NCBI RefSeq assembly: GCF_937973075.1
Contig: NZ_CALBWL010000052.1
Location: 1-16,228 of the forward strand
Direction of reading: 5' to 3'
DNA length: 16,228 nucleotides
Source: an uncultured Campylobacter sp.
GTDB lineage: Bacteria > Campylobacterota > Campylobacteria > Campylobacterales > Campylobacteraceae
The notes under the pieces were generated by a model. It was given only the letters and a program-made list of their open reading frames with translations, made no database searches and was not told the DNA's origin. A program made the position numbers and the translations under genes. How positions within the stretch are numbered: position 1 is the first letter of the stretch; each line of letters begins with the position of its first letter. Of this stretch, positions 1-7,870 are shown in pieces.

Positions 1-480
1 CTTAGAAAACTGCGGAGCCGCGGAATTTTACGGTTTTTAAATTTGCAAAGCAATTTAGAATTTTAAGTATGAAATTTAGCGAAATTTTAAAATGCGTAGA
101 AATTTTATCTTTTTAAATTTGACGATGCTTTAAAATTTTAAGATTGTAAAATTTCAAGGATAATTGAATTCTGTGCGGTGCGGGTTATATATAATGTAGT
201 CGTGGGATGAAATTTAAAATTTCGCTGCTAGTTTATGAAGCCGCAAAATTTATGGCGCGCAGAATTTGAAGTAGATAAAATTTTGCGCCTAGGGGAGCGG
301 AATTTAGCGCTACCGTGCAGCTTGAAATTTTAAAATTTTATCCGCTTATATGATGGTGGAATTTCAAAATTTCGCCGCTAGTGCGAAGCCAGCCTGCGCA
401 AAACGAGATTTAAATTTGCCCATCGGAGCTTAACGCTGCGGCCGCGAGCAGGATAAAATTTTATAAATTTTAAGGAAAAT
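1..480. other. AT-rich spacer upstream of era, no supported gene
   Basis: No frame on either strand carries a recognisable protein. The stretch is full of AAATTT and AAATTTTAAAATTT-like palindromic runs mixed with short GC-rich pieces, the same style as the spacer after ftsK. In many campylobacters hslV-hslU precede era, but the first 66 bases do not read as a plausible HslU C-terminus, so either that gene is absent here or it ends before the window. A short open stretch ends in TAA near position 38 and could be the tail of an upstream gene, but it is too short to assign. The era ribosome-binding site (AAGGA) sits just before 481. Confidence 0.6.
190..195 (+). promoter_or_regulatory. possible -10 box (TATAAT) upstream of era
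   Basis: A perfect TATAAT hexamer lies about 285 bases before era. Epsilonproteobacterial sigma-70 promoters rely mainly on the -10 box, so one good hexamer can be enough. A TTGAAT at 164-169 is too far away (20-base spacer) to be a normal -35 box. In DNA this AT-rich a chance match is quite possible, and the leader it implies would be long. Confidence 0.25.
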
Positions 481-1350
481 ATGAAAAGCGGATTTGTAAC
501 GCTCATCGGGCGGACGAATGCGGGCAAGAGCTCGCTGTTAAACTACCTCTGCGGCGAGAAAATTTCGCTCGTTTCGCACAAGATCAACGCCACGCGCCGT
601 AAGATTAACGGCATCGCGATGAACGGCGCAGATCAGGTGATTTTCACGGACACGCCGGGGTTGCACGAAAGCGCCAAGCTGATGAATAAGCTGATGGTTG
701 AAGTGGCGCTCGGGGCGATTGAGGGTTGCGATTTGGTGCTGTTTTTGGCGCCGGTGCACGATGATACCTCTGAATACGAAAAATTTTTAAATTTAAACGC
801 AGGCGCGAAGCACATCGTGATTTTAACTAAAACCGACGAAGCAAATGACGAAAAGATCGTACAAAAGCTGCTGCAATATCAAAAATTTACCGATAAATTC
901 GAAGCGATAATCCCCGTTAGCATCAAAAAAAAGGTCTATAAAAAGCAAGTTTTGGACGAAATTTGTAAAATTTTGCCGGAGCACGAGTATTTTTACGACC
1001 CCGAAATTTTAAGCGCGAGCAATGAGCGTGAAATTTATCGCGATTTCATACTTGAGGCGATCTTTGAGAGTATGAGCGACGAGATCCCGTATTGCAGCGA
1101 CGTCGTGATGGAAAAAGTGGTTGAAAAACCTGGTCTGATCTCGGTCTATGCGAGGATCATAACGGACAGCAATTCACACAAAGAGATGTTGATCGGCAAA
1201 AACGGCGAGGCGATAAAGCGGATCGGAATTCGAGCCAAAAAGTTAATTTCAAATTTTTCTAAGGTCAAAATTTACTTAAAATTAACAGTTTTTGTAAAAA
1301 AAAGCTGGAAAAATGACGAATTTAGGGTAAAAACCGATTTTATCTATTGA
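481..1350 (+). CDS. era: GTPase Era (ribosome assembly factor)
   Basis: Era is a Ras-like GTPase with a C-terminal KH domain that binds the 3' end of 16S rRNA and checks maturation of the small ribosomal subunit. The 289-residue length is normal. Visible motifs: G1 P-loop at residues 10-18 (GRTNAGKSS), G3 DTPG at 57-60, G4 as TKTD at 116-119 in place of the usual NKxD, and the KH GxxG loop at 239-242 (GKNG). The ATG is preceded by AAGGAAAAT, a good ribosome-binding site, and the N-terminus begins close to the P-loop as expected. The next gene starts 62 bases after the stop with no terminator between, so transcription may continue into the competence operon. In C. jejuni a gene for a predicted membrane protein also follows era, as far as I recall. 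Confidence 0.96.
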   Translation: MKSGFVTLIGRTNAGKSSLLNYLCGEKISLVSHKINATRRKINGIAMNGADQVIFTDTPGLHESAKLMNKLMVEVALGAIEGCDLVLFLAPVHDDTSEYEKFLNLNAGAKHIVILTKTDEANDEKIVQKLLQYQKFTDKFEAIIPVSIKKKVYKKQVLDEICKILPEHEYFYDPEILSASNEREIYRDFILEAIFESMSDEIPYCSDVVMEKVVEKPGLISVYARIITDSNSHKEMLIGKNGEAIKRIGIRAKKLISNFSKVKIYLKLTVFVKKSWKNDEFRVKTDFIY

Positions 1351-1378
1351 CATTTTATTTTATTTCTATTAGTATTAG
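1347..1378 (+). promoter_or_regulatory. possible promoter for the competence operon
   Basis: A perfect TTGACA (1347-1352) overlaps the era stop codon. It is followed by T-rich DNA and two tandem TATTAG hexamers at 1367-1372 and 1373-1378, each matching TATAAT at four of six positions. Spacers are 14 and 20 bases, neither ideal, so this is a weak prediction. It is the only promoter-like sequence in the short era-operon gap; the alternative is read-through from era. Confidence 0.25.
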
Positions 1379-1412
1379 CAGCGTAGAAAATTTCATTTGG
1401 AAGTGGAGTGTT

Positions 1413-2933
1413 ATGGCAAAGAATAGTAAAAATGCTAGTTCGATTGTTGCGATTAACAAAGTCACGCAAACCATATTCGGTCTAAGTGAGAATGAAGTTT
1501 TCGAGCACGACTTCTCAAAAGCAAATCGTGCGAAGGAAACTTACGTCTCATATATTCCGTATAAGGATATAATGACTGCGACGGTCGAGATAAGCAGATC
1601 GGTAGAGGACGCGGATCTTTTAGATGCGATCGTCGTTAAGGTGTATGAGGAGCTGGGGCTTGACACCGCTTTGGATTACAAAATCACCTATAGTGAGGTA
1701 ATAGGCGCTGGCGGCGATGATAGAATTTTCAATGTCTTCGTCGTAGATAATGCCAAACTCACTTCAGAATTCGATGCGATCGCCGCTAGGACGAACTACA
1801 TCGACTATGTGGCTATGGCTCCGTTTTTATACGAGGGCTTGTATAATAGAGGCGTCCTAACTCGCGACGGAATCGACTGCTTCATCTACTTGCAGCGCGA
1901 CGATGCGTTTTTGGTAGTGTATCAAAACGGCGAATATTTTCAATCCCGCCAAGTAAGATATAACCTAAAATTCTTGCATGAAAAATATGTCGAGCTAGTC
2001 GGTAGCAGAGTCGATGAAGAGAGCTTTTATAGACTGCTCTCCAAACAGGGAGTAAATTTAGAAAATCCGACCGAACGCGATTATATGATCCAAATTTTTG
2101 ACGATATGTTTTACTACATCAACGACGTGTTGAACGGTATTAGTAAAATTTACAACGTCAATATTCAAAACGTTTATATCGGAACGGATATCGGTAAAAT
2201 TCCTGCGATCGAGGTTTTTGTAGAAAATAATCTAAAGCTAAGATACAAGGATTTTAATTTTAACGTTGCAATCAACGCAAAAGATTATCCGCTCACTCAG
2301 CTAGATATTTTGATGTTCTTGGTAGGTCAAGATTATTTGGTTACCAAAGATGACGATCACAACTACTCGCCGTTTATGAGACCTCCGCCTTTGACCCAAA
2401 GATCAACCGGCAAGCTGATAGGCTATATGTTGCTAGGCTGCTTGCTTGGCGCTGCGTATCCTGCGTATAATTTTGGCTACGGCTATTATAATAATATGGT
2501 AGCTGATGATAAAACTAGCGAATATAAAGGTTTAGAGGAAAAGATGGGTCCTGCTAGAACTGAAAGTGCACGTTTGGATAAAGAGACTCAAGCGGTAAAT
2601 GCCCAGGCTGCTAAGAGTGGTAAGGAGCTTAACGATAGGCGCAAACTAATTAATGCCATCTTAGATAAGAAAAACAATTACGCTATGAAGGGTGTTTCTA
2701 TTTTCGAGCTAACCAATATGATCGTTAAAAATAAGGGCAATATGGTTAGGATCGGTGATGAGAATAGGACTCTGACTGTTCAGGTGCGCACTAAAAACGA
2801 TAAGCAGATGACCGAGCTTTTAGAGGATATCAGTAAAAAAGAGGTGTATGGCGTGGATACTAAAACAATCGCGCTGCAAGAGGGCAATAAAACCGTCTTT
2901 TACGATAGCAACATCAGTGTGGAGGTTAAATAA
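1413..2933 (+). CDS. PilM/PilN-like fusion protein (MshI/GspL-like), type IV pilus/competence assembly
   Basis: The 506-residue protein has a soluble N-terminal part of about 330 residues whose pattern of short beta strands and helices suggests the actin-like PilM/GspL fold. A single membrane helix follows at about residues 335-356. A periplasmic part then has a charged coiled coil (about 365-420) and a small alpha/beta domain (about 430-506) as in PilN. It would link the cytoplasmic motor to the periplasmic alignment complex. The assignment rests on architecture and on its place before PilO-, PilP- and secretin-like genes, not on a diagnostic motif. I chose ATG 1413 because GGAG lies four bases upstream; an in-frame TTG at 1347 would add 22 residues but has no such site and overlaps the era stop. 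The stop overlaps the next ATG (TAATG). It may correspond to the membrane-protein gene after era in C. jejuni. Confidence 0.65.
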   Translation: MAKNSKNASSIVAINKVTQTIFGLSENEVFEHDFSKANRAKETYVSYIPYKDIMTATVEISRSVEDADLLDAIVVKVYEELGLDTALDYKITYSEVIGAGGDDRIFNVFVVDNAKLTSEFDAIAARTNYIDYVAMAPFLYEGLYNRGVLTRDGIDCFIYLQRDDAFLVVYQNGEYFQSRQVRYNLKFLHEKYVELVGSRVDEESFYRLLSKQGVNLENPTERDYMIQIFDDMFYYINDVLNGISKIYNVNIQNVYIGTDIGKIPAIEVFVENNLKLRYKDFNFNVAINAKDYPLTQLDILMFLVGQDYLVTKDDDHNYSPFMRPPPLTQRSTGKLIGYMLLGCLLGAAYPAYNFGYGYYNNMVADDKTSEYKGLEEKMGPARTESARLDKETQAVNAQAAKSGKELNDRRKLINAILDKKNNYAMKGVSIFELTNMIVKNKGNMVRIGDENRTLTVQVRTKNDKQMTELLEDISKKEVYGVDTKTIALQEGNKTVFYDSNISVEVK

Positions 2934-3586
2934 TGAAAAAGAAAAGTTCATTAGATCAACTTGATCAATGGTTTGCCTCCAAGGGAAATAGTGCAAATAA
3001 CTATTTTTACATAGCTTTATTGTTTGTAGGTGTGGTAGCTTACTTTATTTTGAGTAACTATGCGGATCCGTATTTAGAAGAGAGCGAGACAAATCTAAGT
3101 ACTGCCACGACTAAGCTTGAAGGCGCACAAAGAGAGTATAACGAGTTTTTTGGCGGTGATCCTGAGGCTTTTGTTAATAATAAACGCAATATCCTCAATG
3201 GTGCTAGGACCAACCTTAACAATATTATTGAAGAGCGTGGGTATCTAGACGGTAAGCTAAAAGAAATTTCGAAGCTTACTTATAATGAAAAGAACTGGGC
3301 TAAGTTTATGGATAGCCTTTCAACGATTGCAGAGAATAACAATATTAAAATTTATGCTATTCACAGCGATAGAAGAGAGCCTAGCATCAAACAGATTTTT
3401 CAGCCTGAGGCTTTGCTGGATATAGATGTGAAATTTGAAGGAGCATTTTCGAACGTCCTTAGGTATATCAACCTTATAGAACAATCGGAGATGATCGTAG
3501 ATGTAAATAAGATGGATATCAATGCCACTAAAAATGGCAAAATCGGTGGAAGCATCGGTATATCTATCTGGGGAGTAAATTACTAA
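2933..3586 (+). CDS. PilO/MshJ-like inner-membrane alignment protein
   Basis: This 217-residue protein has the PilO/GspM layout: a short cytoplasmic N-terminus, one membrane helix at about residues 25-43, a predicted coiled coil to about residue 115, then a periplasmic alpha/beta domain. In type IV pilus systems PilO pairs with PilN to form the inner-membrane scaffold that holds PilP and the secretin in register. No sequence motif is diagnostic, so the call relies on topology, size and position between the PilM/N-like gene and the PilP-like gene. It overlaps both neighbours by a single base (TAATG junctions), which points to translational coupling. C-terminal residues around 165-217 have alternating strands and a helix as in the PilO ferredoxin-like fold. 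Confidence 0.6.
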   Translation: MKKKSSLDQLDQWFASKGNSANNYFYIALLFVGVVAYFILSNYADPYLEESETNLSTATTKLEGAQREYNEFFGGDPEAFVNNKRNILNGARTNLNNIIEERGYLDGKLKEISKLTYNEKNWAKFMDSLSTIAENNNIKIYAIHSDRREPSIKQIFQPEALLDIDVKFEGAFSNVLRYINLIEQSEMIVDVNKMDINATKNGKIGGSIGISIWGVNY

Positions 3587-4014
3587 TGAAAAAGTTAATT
3601 TTATGCTCTTTGCTACTTTCTACTGCTCTATTTGCTGTAGATAATAATCAGACGGTGGCGCCTAGTAATGGAGCCTATAAAGCTAAATACGATGCGATAT
3701 TCGATGATCTTAGTAAGCCTAGAGTGGGTCTTAGCGATGAGCAGATAGCTTCTTTGCAGGATCCGTTCTATCCTAAAGAAGCCAATGTGCCTAGAGAAGC
3801 TAATCAGCAGGTGGACCTAGGTTATCAGCTAGTAGGTATTATGGGTGATAAGGTTAAGCTAAACGATAAATGGTATGGTTTGGGCGAGTATGTAGGCTCA
3901 TATAAGATCGTGCAAATAACGGGTAATAGCGTTATTATTACCAACGACGATGAAAATAAAGTCGAACTAACACTAAAACAAGGAAGTCAAAATGTCATTA
4001 TTACATATAAGTAA
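3586..4014 (+). CDS. ctsR: transformation system protein CtsR, PilP-like periplasmic protein
   Basis: This 142-residue protein begins with a signal peptide (about residues 1-17, hydrophobic core followed by an AxA-like end). A linker comes next, then DPFYPKE at 59-65, and a compact beta-rich domain with the LVGIM...YGLGEYVG...I...VII pattern seen in PilP and GspC-type homology-region domains. PilP bridges the inner-membrane PilN/O pair and the secretin. PilP is normally a lipoprotein, but I see no lipobox at the cleavage site here; the only cysteine is within the hydrophobic core. C. jejuni ctsR lies directly upstream of ctsD and is needed for natural transformation; position and size support the same name here. 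The 3' end overlaps ctsD by 23 bases. Confidence 0.7.
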   Translation: MKKLILCSLLLSTALFAVDNNQTVAPSNGAYKAKYDAIFDDLSKPRVGLSDEQIASLQDPFYPKEANVPREANQQVDLGYQLVGIMGDKVKLNDKWYGLGEYVGSYKIVQITGNSVIITNDDENKVELTLKQGSQNVIITYK

Positions 4015-5500
4015 AAAGCTTAGCATAGCCGCTATGCTTGCTTTGTCTGTTACGGCTACTAGTCTATATGCCGCTCCCGCAACTGCAGGTAACTGCGATA
4101 GGAAGGCGCTAAATATTAAGATTAACGATACCGTTACGCTAAACGAGATGCTAACTCAGCTATCCGATATGTGCCGCTTTTCGGTGGTAGCAAAAGACGC
4201 TATCGCTCAAGAGGAGATGAGTAAGCCACTGCAAGGCGTAAGCATCAAAGACCTTTCTTTACGCGAAGTTTTAGATCTACTCATAAAAGAGAATAATCTA
4301 AGCTATGAGTATTCTCATGGCATATTAAAAATTTCAGCGCTAGAGACTAGGACTTTTAAAGTGGATTACATCACTTCTATTAGAGAAGGTACTGCTGTTA
4401 CTAAATCTTCTGTCGATTCCGCACCTACTAAAGTAGATGATGGCGATAGTGATAAAACAGAAAATGACGATAATAAGATCACTACCAAAGAAAAATTTGA
4501 TTTTTGGGAGAAGATTAGCGAGGAAATCACCTCTGTTTTAAATAACGGTACTGAAAAATATGTCGCAGTCGCTCCTATTATAAATCAAAATGCCGGTTTA
4601 GTAACCGTTACTGCTATGAAGTCTCAGATAGCTCGCGTCGATAGATATCTAAGCGGTATGCAAAAACGCCTTAGTCGTCAAGTCTTGCTAGATGTAAATA
4701 TCATATCTGTCGAGCTAAATAACGAATACACCACCGGTATAGATTGGAGTAAATTTCAACTAGGATTTAATACCTATGTAGGTGGAGATCCGACTAAGCT
4801 TTCAGGATATCACATAGATAACGGAAATAGAGGAAAGGCTAGCGATACTCACGGAACTTGGACGATAGGGGCTAATCTAAATTTCAATATCGACGGTTTG
4901 ATTAACTTCCTAGAGACTAAAGGTAAAACTAAGGTTATTTCAAGCCCTAAGGTAACTACAATGAATAATCAACCTGCTATTATATCCGTAGGTGATACTA
5001 TTAACTACGTATTAAGATCCACTAATACAGGTGATTATCAGGGTGGTAGTACTCAGTCAGACGATCAGTATTCGATATTTGTAGGTATTCTTTTGAATAT
5101 CTTGCCTGAAATTTCAGATGATAATAGGATTATGCTACGAATTAATCCATCTTTAAGCTCTCTAAAATACGCAGAGGATAATGTAAGGACAAATAATAGA
5201 AGAGAGATTGCACCTGATACCTTGCAAAAGAAACTCTCAAGCGTAGTTTGGGTAGATGATGGCGATACTGTAATTTTAGGCGGTTTGATTGGTGCAACTA
5301 AGTCGAAAGATAACACTAGGGTGCCTGTGCTAGCCGAAATTCCATTAATCGGAAATCTTTTCAAAAGCACTGCTGATGTTTTGCGAACGTCGGAGCTAAT
5401 ATTTGTAGTAACTCCACATATCATCGACAATACCGGCGCGCCGCTTGCTACCTCTCTTAAAGAGCTAGGTTACTCAAAATCCATCTACGAAAATGAGTAA
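3992..5500 (+). CDS. ctsD: outer-membrane secretin CtsD (PilQ/MshL-type)
   Basis: This is the outer-membrane channel of the DNA-uptake machine. The 502-residue precursor has a signal peptide (about 1-28, ending YAA), an N0/STN-like domain (about 38-125, with LSLREVLDLLI), an acidic linker (148-162), an N1-like domain (about 185-235), and a C-terminal secretin domain. In the secretin domain VISSPKVTTMNNQPA starts at residue 315, GDTVILGGLI is at 424-433 and VPVLAEIPLIGNLF at 444-457, the last two being classic secretin signatures. The single N-terminal domain set and moderate length resemble MshL more than long PilQ proteins; there is no AMIN domain. The ATG lies inside ctsR and has AAGGAAG upstream. 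The stop overlaps ctsP by 8 bases. The C. jejuni orthologue is required for transformation. Confidence 0.9.
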   Translation: MSLLHISKKLSIAAMLALSVTATSLYAAPATAGNCDRKALNIKINDTVTLNEMLTQLSDMCRFSVVAKDAIAQEEMSKPLQGVSIKDLSLREVLDLLIKENNLSYEYSHGILKISALETRTFKVDYITSIREGTAVTKSSVDSAPTKVDDGDSDKTENDDNKITTKEKFDFWEKISEEITSVLNNGTEKYVAVAPIINQNAGLVTVTAMKSQIARVDRYLSGMQKRLSRQVLLDVNIISVELNNEYTTGIDWSKFQLGFNTYVGGDPTKLSGYHIDNGNRGKASDTHGTWTIGANLNFNIDGLINFLETKGKTKVISSPKVTTMNNQPAIISVGDTINYVLRSTNTGDYQGGSTQSDDQYSIFVGILLNILPEISDDNRIMLRINPSLSSLKYAEDNVRTNNRREIAPDTLQKKLSSVVWVDDGDTVILGGLIGATKSKDNTRVPVLAEIPLIGNLFKSTADVLRTSELIFVVTPHIIDNTGAPLATSLKELGYSKSIYENE

Positions 5501-6323
5501 TAATTATACGGCGATCAAGGAGATTTTTATCGAGGATAACGAAGTCTCGGACTTCGTTAATCTCGATAAATCGACCCTTGCTTATCATAAAATTTTAAAT
5601 GCTTTGCAAAAGCCGTTAAAACTTATACTTTTCTACGGCAAACCGGGTTGCGGCAAGACATTTTTGCTTAATAAGATCAAGGTCGATCTTGAAAAAAAGG
5701 TAAGAGTCGTATTTGTGCCGCAGCCGTTTTTTGATGAGAAAGAATTTTTCTTAGAGCTTTATTCGCAGATTTTTCATTCAACTCCTAGTGAGCCGATTGA
5801 TAATTATGAAAATTTTATGCGGGTTTACAGAGAGAGATTTGGAATTTCTACGAACGTGGGGGCGGTAGAGCAGGTCGTTATTTTGCTTGACGAAGCTCAG
5901 CTGTATCCTGGGAATTTGATAGAAAAAATTCGTCTTATGGCAGATACCAGATTATTTAAATTTTTATTTACAGTGCATAAGACGGACGAGGAAGACCGCC
6001 TCGCAAAGGATTATTTTAAAACTAGAATTTGGGAGAGCATTGAGCTTCCTAATTCAAATTTAGGCGAAGTCAAGCTGTATATTGAAAAAAAGCTTGTGCT
6101 CCATGGCTTTCAACAATACTATTTTATGTTTAGTGACGATAATTTCGATTTGATTTTAAATTTAACGGATGGCAATATGAGGAACATCAACAAGCTTATG
6201 TATAAGATGTATGAGCTTTTTGAGTATTACGAGGTAAATAAACCTACGGAAATTAGTTTTTCGCAGATTAATAATAAAATCATAGAGATGGCAGCGATAG
6301 GCTCGGGGATAATAAATGCTTGA
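5493..6323 (+). CDS. ctsP: transformation ATPase CtsP (ExeA/GspA/MshM-like AAA ATPase)
   Basis: This 276-residue protein is a single AAA-type ATPase domain. Walker A is GKPGCGKT at 49-56 and Walker B is ILLDEA ending in D133-E134, followed by sensor-like and small helical C-terminal regions. In Aeromonas, ExeA (GspA) with ExeB helps place the secretin in the cell wall; in the MSHA system MshM sits at the same position after the secretin. Here the protein lacks the C-terminal membrane segment and peptidoglycan-binding domain of ExeA, so it should be cytoplasmic or peripherally bound. C. jejuni CtsP is described as a peripheral membrane nucleotide-binding protein that interacts with CtsX. The gene overlaps the secretin gene and the next gene by 8 bases each. 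Confidence 0.85.
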   Translation: MSNNYTAIKEIFIEDNEVSDFVNLDKSTLAYHKILNALQKPLKLILFYGKPGCGKTFLLNKIKVDLEKKVRVVFVPQPFFDEKEFFLELYSQIFHSTPSEPIDNYENFMRVYRERFGISTNVGAVEQVVILLDEAQLYPGNLIEKIRLMADTRLFKFLFTVHKTDEEDRLAKDYFKTRIWESIELPNSNLGEVKLYIEKKLVLHGFQQYYFMFSDDNFDLILNLTDGNMRNINKLMYKMYELFEYYEVNKPTEISFSQINNKIIEMAAIGSGIINA

Positions 6324-7329
6324 ATTTTACGAAGTAAACGAACTTGAAAAAAAATGGGAAGAGTATAACAAAAATAGAAAGCAGTTTTCCTTTTTGAAAT
6401 CTAAGCCGAATTTCGTATTGAGATTTGACAAGACGATTTTGGGACTTTTGATATTGATCTCGGTTGCTATCGGAGCGATATTTTGGCTGCTTAAAGATAG
6501 CGATAGTGTTAGCATGGCAAGTATCAATCAAAATATTGAGGATAAGAGTGGAGCTACAAATTCTGCTAATGATGCCGAGCAGCAGGCGGCAGATCTTGCA
6601 GTGCAAAATAATATCTCCAAAGAAGATTATAATATCAGCGCGCCGAAAGTTGCCCACACCTCTAACTCTAAACACGAAAAGGAACGCCCAAGTTTAAATT
6701 TAAACGACGTGGGTGTACTATCCAGCGAGGATTCCGGTGGGTTTAAGATAACCAATAATTACGAAAATGGCGGAAACTATGGCGGGCAGGCTCAGGCGCA
6801 AAATTTTGGCGGTCAAAATTTTGGCAATCAGAATTTTGGCAATCAGAATGCTCCTACATTTAATGTGCCTAATGCCAATAACGCAGCTTTTGCAAATCAG
6901 CCACCTAAAAACGAGGTTATAGATTTTGGACGCGCTCCATTGCCGCCTAAATCAAATTTCTCGGGAGGTTCTACAAATACCGCAAGTAGCGCTCCACTAA
7001 GTTCTAGAATTGAGATAAAAACTTCAAATTTAAGCGAAGATAAACAGAGCTTGGAGAGCAAATTTTATGCAACGAATAAGATTGAGTATTCGCTATCGCT
7101 AGCCGAAGAAGCGTATAATAAGAAAGACTACGATAATGCAATTAAATGGGCTCTTACGTCAAATGAGCTTGATAAGGACAACGTCGCCAGTTGGATAATT
7201 TTTGCTAAAGCCAATTATAAAAAGGGTCGTAAGGAAGACGCGCTTTACGCTCTTGAGACCTTTAACGCAAAGGCGAAAAATAGTGAAATTTCTAACCTAA
7301 TTTCAAAGATAAGAAGCGATAAACTATGA
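6316..7329 (+). CDS. single-pass membrane protein with TPR-like C-terminus (MshN/GspB-like, possible CtsX counterpart)
   Basis: The 337-residue protein has a charged cytoplasmic N-terminus of about 40 residues, one membrane helix at about 41-59, a long low-complexity periplasmic stretch rich in Asn, Gln, Gly and Ser (about 65-245), and a C-terminal helical pair of TPR type (about 250-337, with LAEEAYNKKDYDNAIKWA). The topology fits MshN, which sits between MshM and MshE and also has a membrane anchor with C-terminal TPRs, and more loosely GspB/ExeB, the partner of ExeA. C. jejuni ctsX lies between ctsP and ctsE and encodes a membrane protein that partners CtsP, so this gene is the better candidate of the two here, but I cannot confirm homology. 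Residues 163-177 are a tandem NFGxQ repeat. It overlaps the next gene by 4 bases (ATGA). Confidence 0.65.
   Translation: MLEFYEVNELEKKWEEYNKNRKQFSFLKSKPNFVLRFDKTILGLLILISVAIGAIFWLLKDSDSVSMASINQNIEDKSGATNSANDAEQQAADLAVQNNISKEDYNISAPKVAHTSNSKHEKERPSLNLNDVGVLSSEDSGGFKITNNYENGGNYGGQAQAQNFGGQNFGNQNFGNQNAPTFNVPNANNAAFANQPPKNEVIDFGRAPLPPKSNFSGGSTNTASSAPLSSRIEIKTSNLSEDKQSLESKFYATNKIEYSLSLAEEAYNKKDYDNAIKWALTSNELDKDNVASWIIFAKANYKKGRKEDALYALETFNAKAKNSEISNLISKIRSDKL
6802..6846 (+). repeat. three tandem 15-bp units inside the TPR protein gene
   Basis: Units are 6802-6816 (AATTTTGGCGGTCAA), 6817-6831 and 6832-6846 (both AATTTTGGCAATCAG). They encode NFGGQ-NFGNQ-NFGNQ. The last two copies are identical at the DNA level, which suggests recent slippage. 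The unit length keeps the reading frame, so copy number could vary between strains without breaking the protein. Confidence 0.9.
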
Positions 7330-7865
7330 AAATTTTATATATTTTAGCTTTTGCGATCGCGTCGTTATTTGCAGTTAGCGCCGATGACGTGCGCAACTGG
7401 GATCAGATCGGTCAGTATAACCGCATCTGCCAAGAAAGCGTGCGAAATTTATTCATCGAGGAACAAAGTGAGGCGCTTGCGAATATGTATGCTAAAGCGT
7501 GCCTCAAGATGGACAAAGTAAATGAGCTCGTCGTGCCTACGGTGATGCTTTATAAGACGAAAGAGGCTCGCGAGAATGCCTCTCTTTATTCGACTATAAT
7601 TTTTCAAAAAAAGATGCTTTATTTAGCACTTTGTGATGGCGTGGATATTAGCTATATCCGCACGCCTAAGATCAATTATATTTTGTCTGAAATTTTTGAT
7701 AAATTTACGGAGAGAGCATACGTAAAAAAGAGTGATACGTATGTTTTTACCCTAGAAAACGGCGAGCGTGCCGAGCTTTTTATCAAAGAAGAGGAAGAGG
7801 TAAAAAAGATGGTAATTGCAATTTATGCTGGCGATAAGCTTAGCTCGATTAAAATTTATTGGTGA
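7326..7865 (+). CDS. exported protein of unknown function in the competence operon
   Basis: I do not recognise this 179-residue protein. It starts with a clear signal peptide (about 1-19, ending AVSA before DD), so it is probably periplasmic. The mature part is charged and mostly helical up to about residue 130, with Cys35 and Cys59 spaced so that they could form a disulfide and a third Cys at about 102. A final strand-rich section (about 136-179) ends on an aromatic residue. No lipobox or extra membrane helix is visible. It overlaps the upstream TPR gene by 4 bases and its stop lies 5 bases before the ctsE ATG, so it is clearly part of the operon. The MSHA locus has no obvious counterpart at this exact position. 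It might be a small accessory factor for the secretin, the TPR protein or pseudopilins. Confidence 0.8.
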   Translation: MKILYILAFAIASLFAVSADDVRNWDQIGQYNRICQESVRNLFIEEQSEALANMYAKACLKMDKVNELVVPTVMLYKTKEARENASLYSTIIFQKKMLYLALCDGVDISYIRTPKINYILSEIFDKFTERAYVKKSDTYVFTLENGERAELFIKEEEEVKKMVIAIYAGDKLSSIKIYW

Positions 7866-7870
7866 TCGCG

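Noticed and set aside
1..66. 3' end of hslU or another upstream gene
   Set aside because: Short open stretches exist, but none matches the expected HslU C-terminus and they are too short to identify.
1347..1412. TTG 1347 as start of the PilM/N-like gene
   Set aside because: It lacks a ribosome-binding site and overlaps the era stop; ATG 1413 has GGAG four bases upstream and gives a normal hydrophilic N-terminus.
7859..7870. TTG 7859 or GTG 7862 as start of ctsE
   Set aside because: ATG 7871 has GGTGA at normal spacing; the upstream options add only a few residues and overlap the preceding stop codon.
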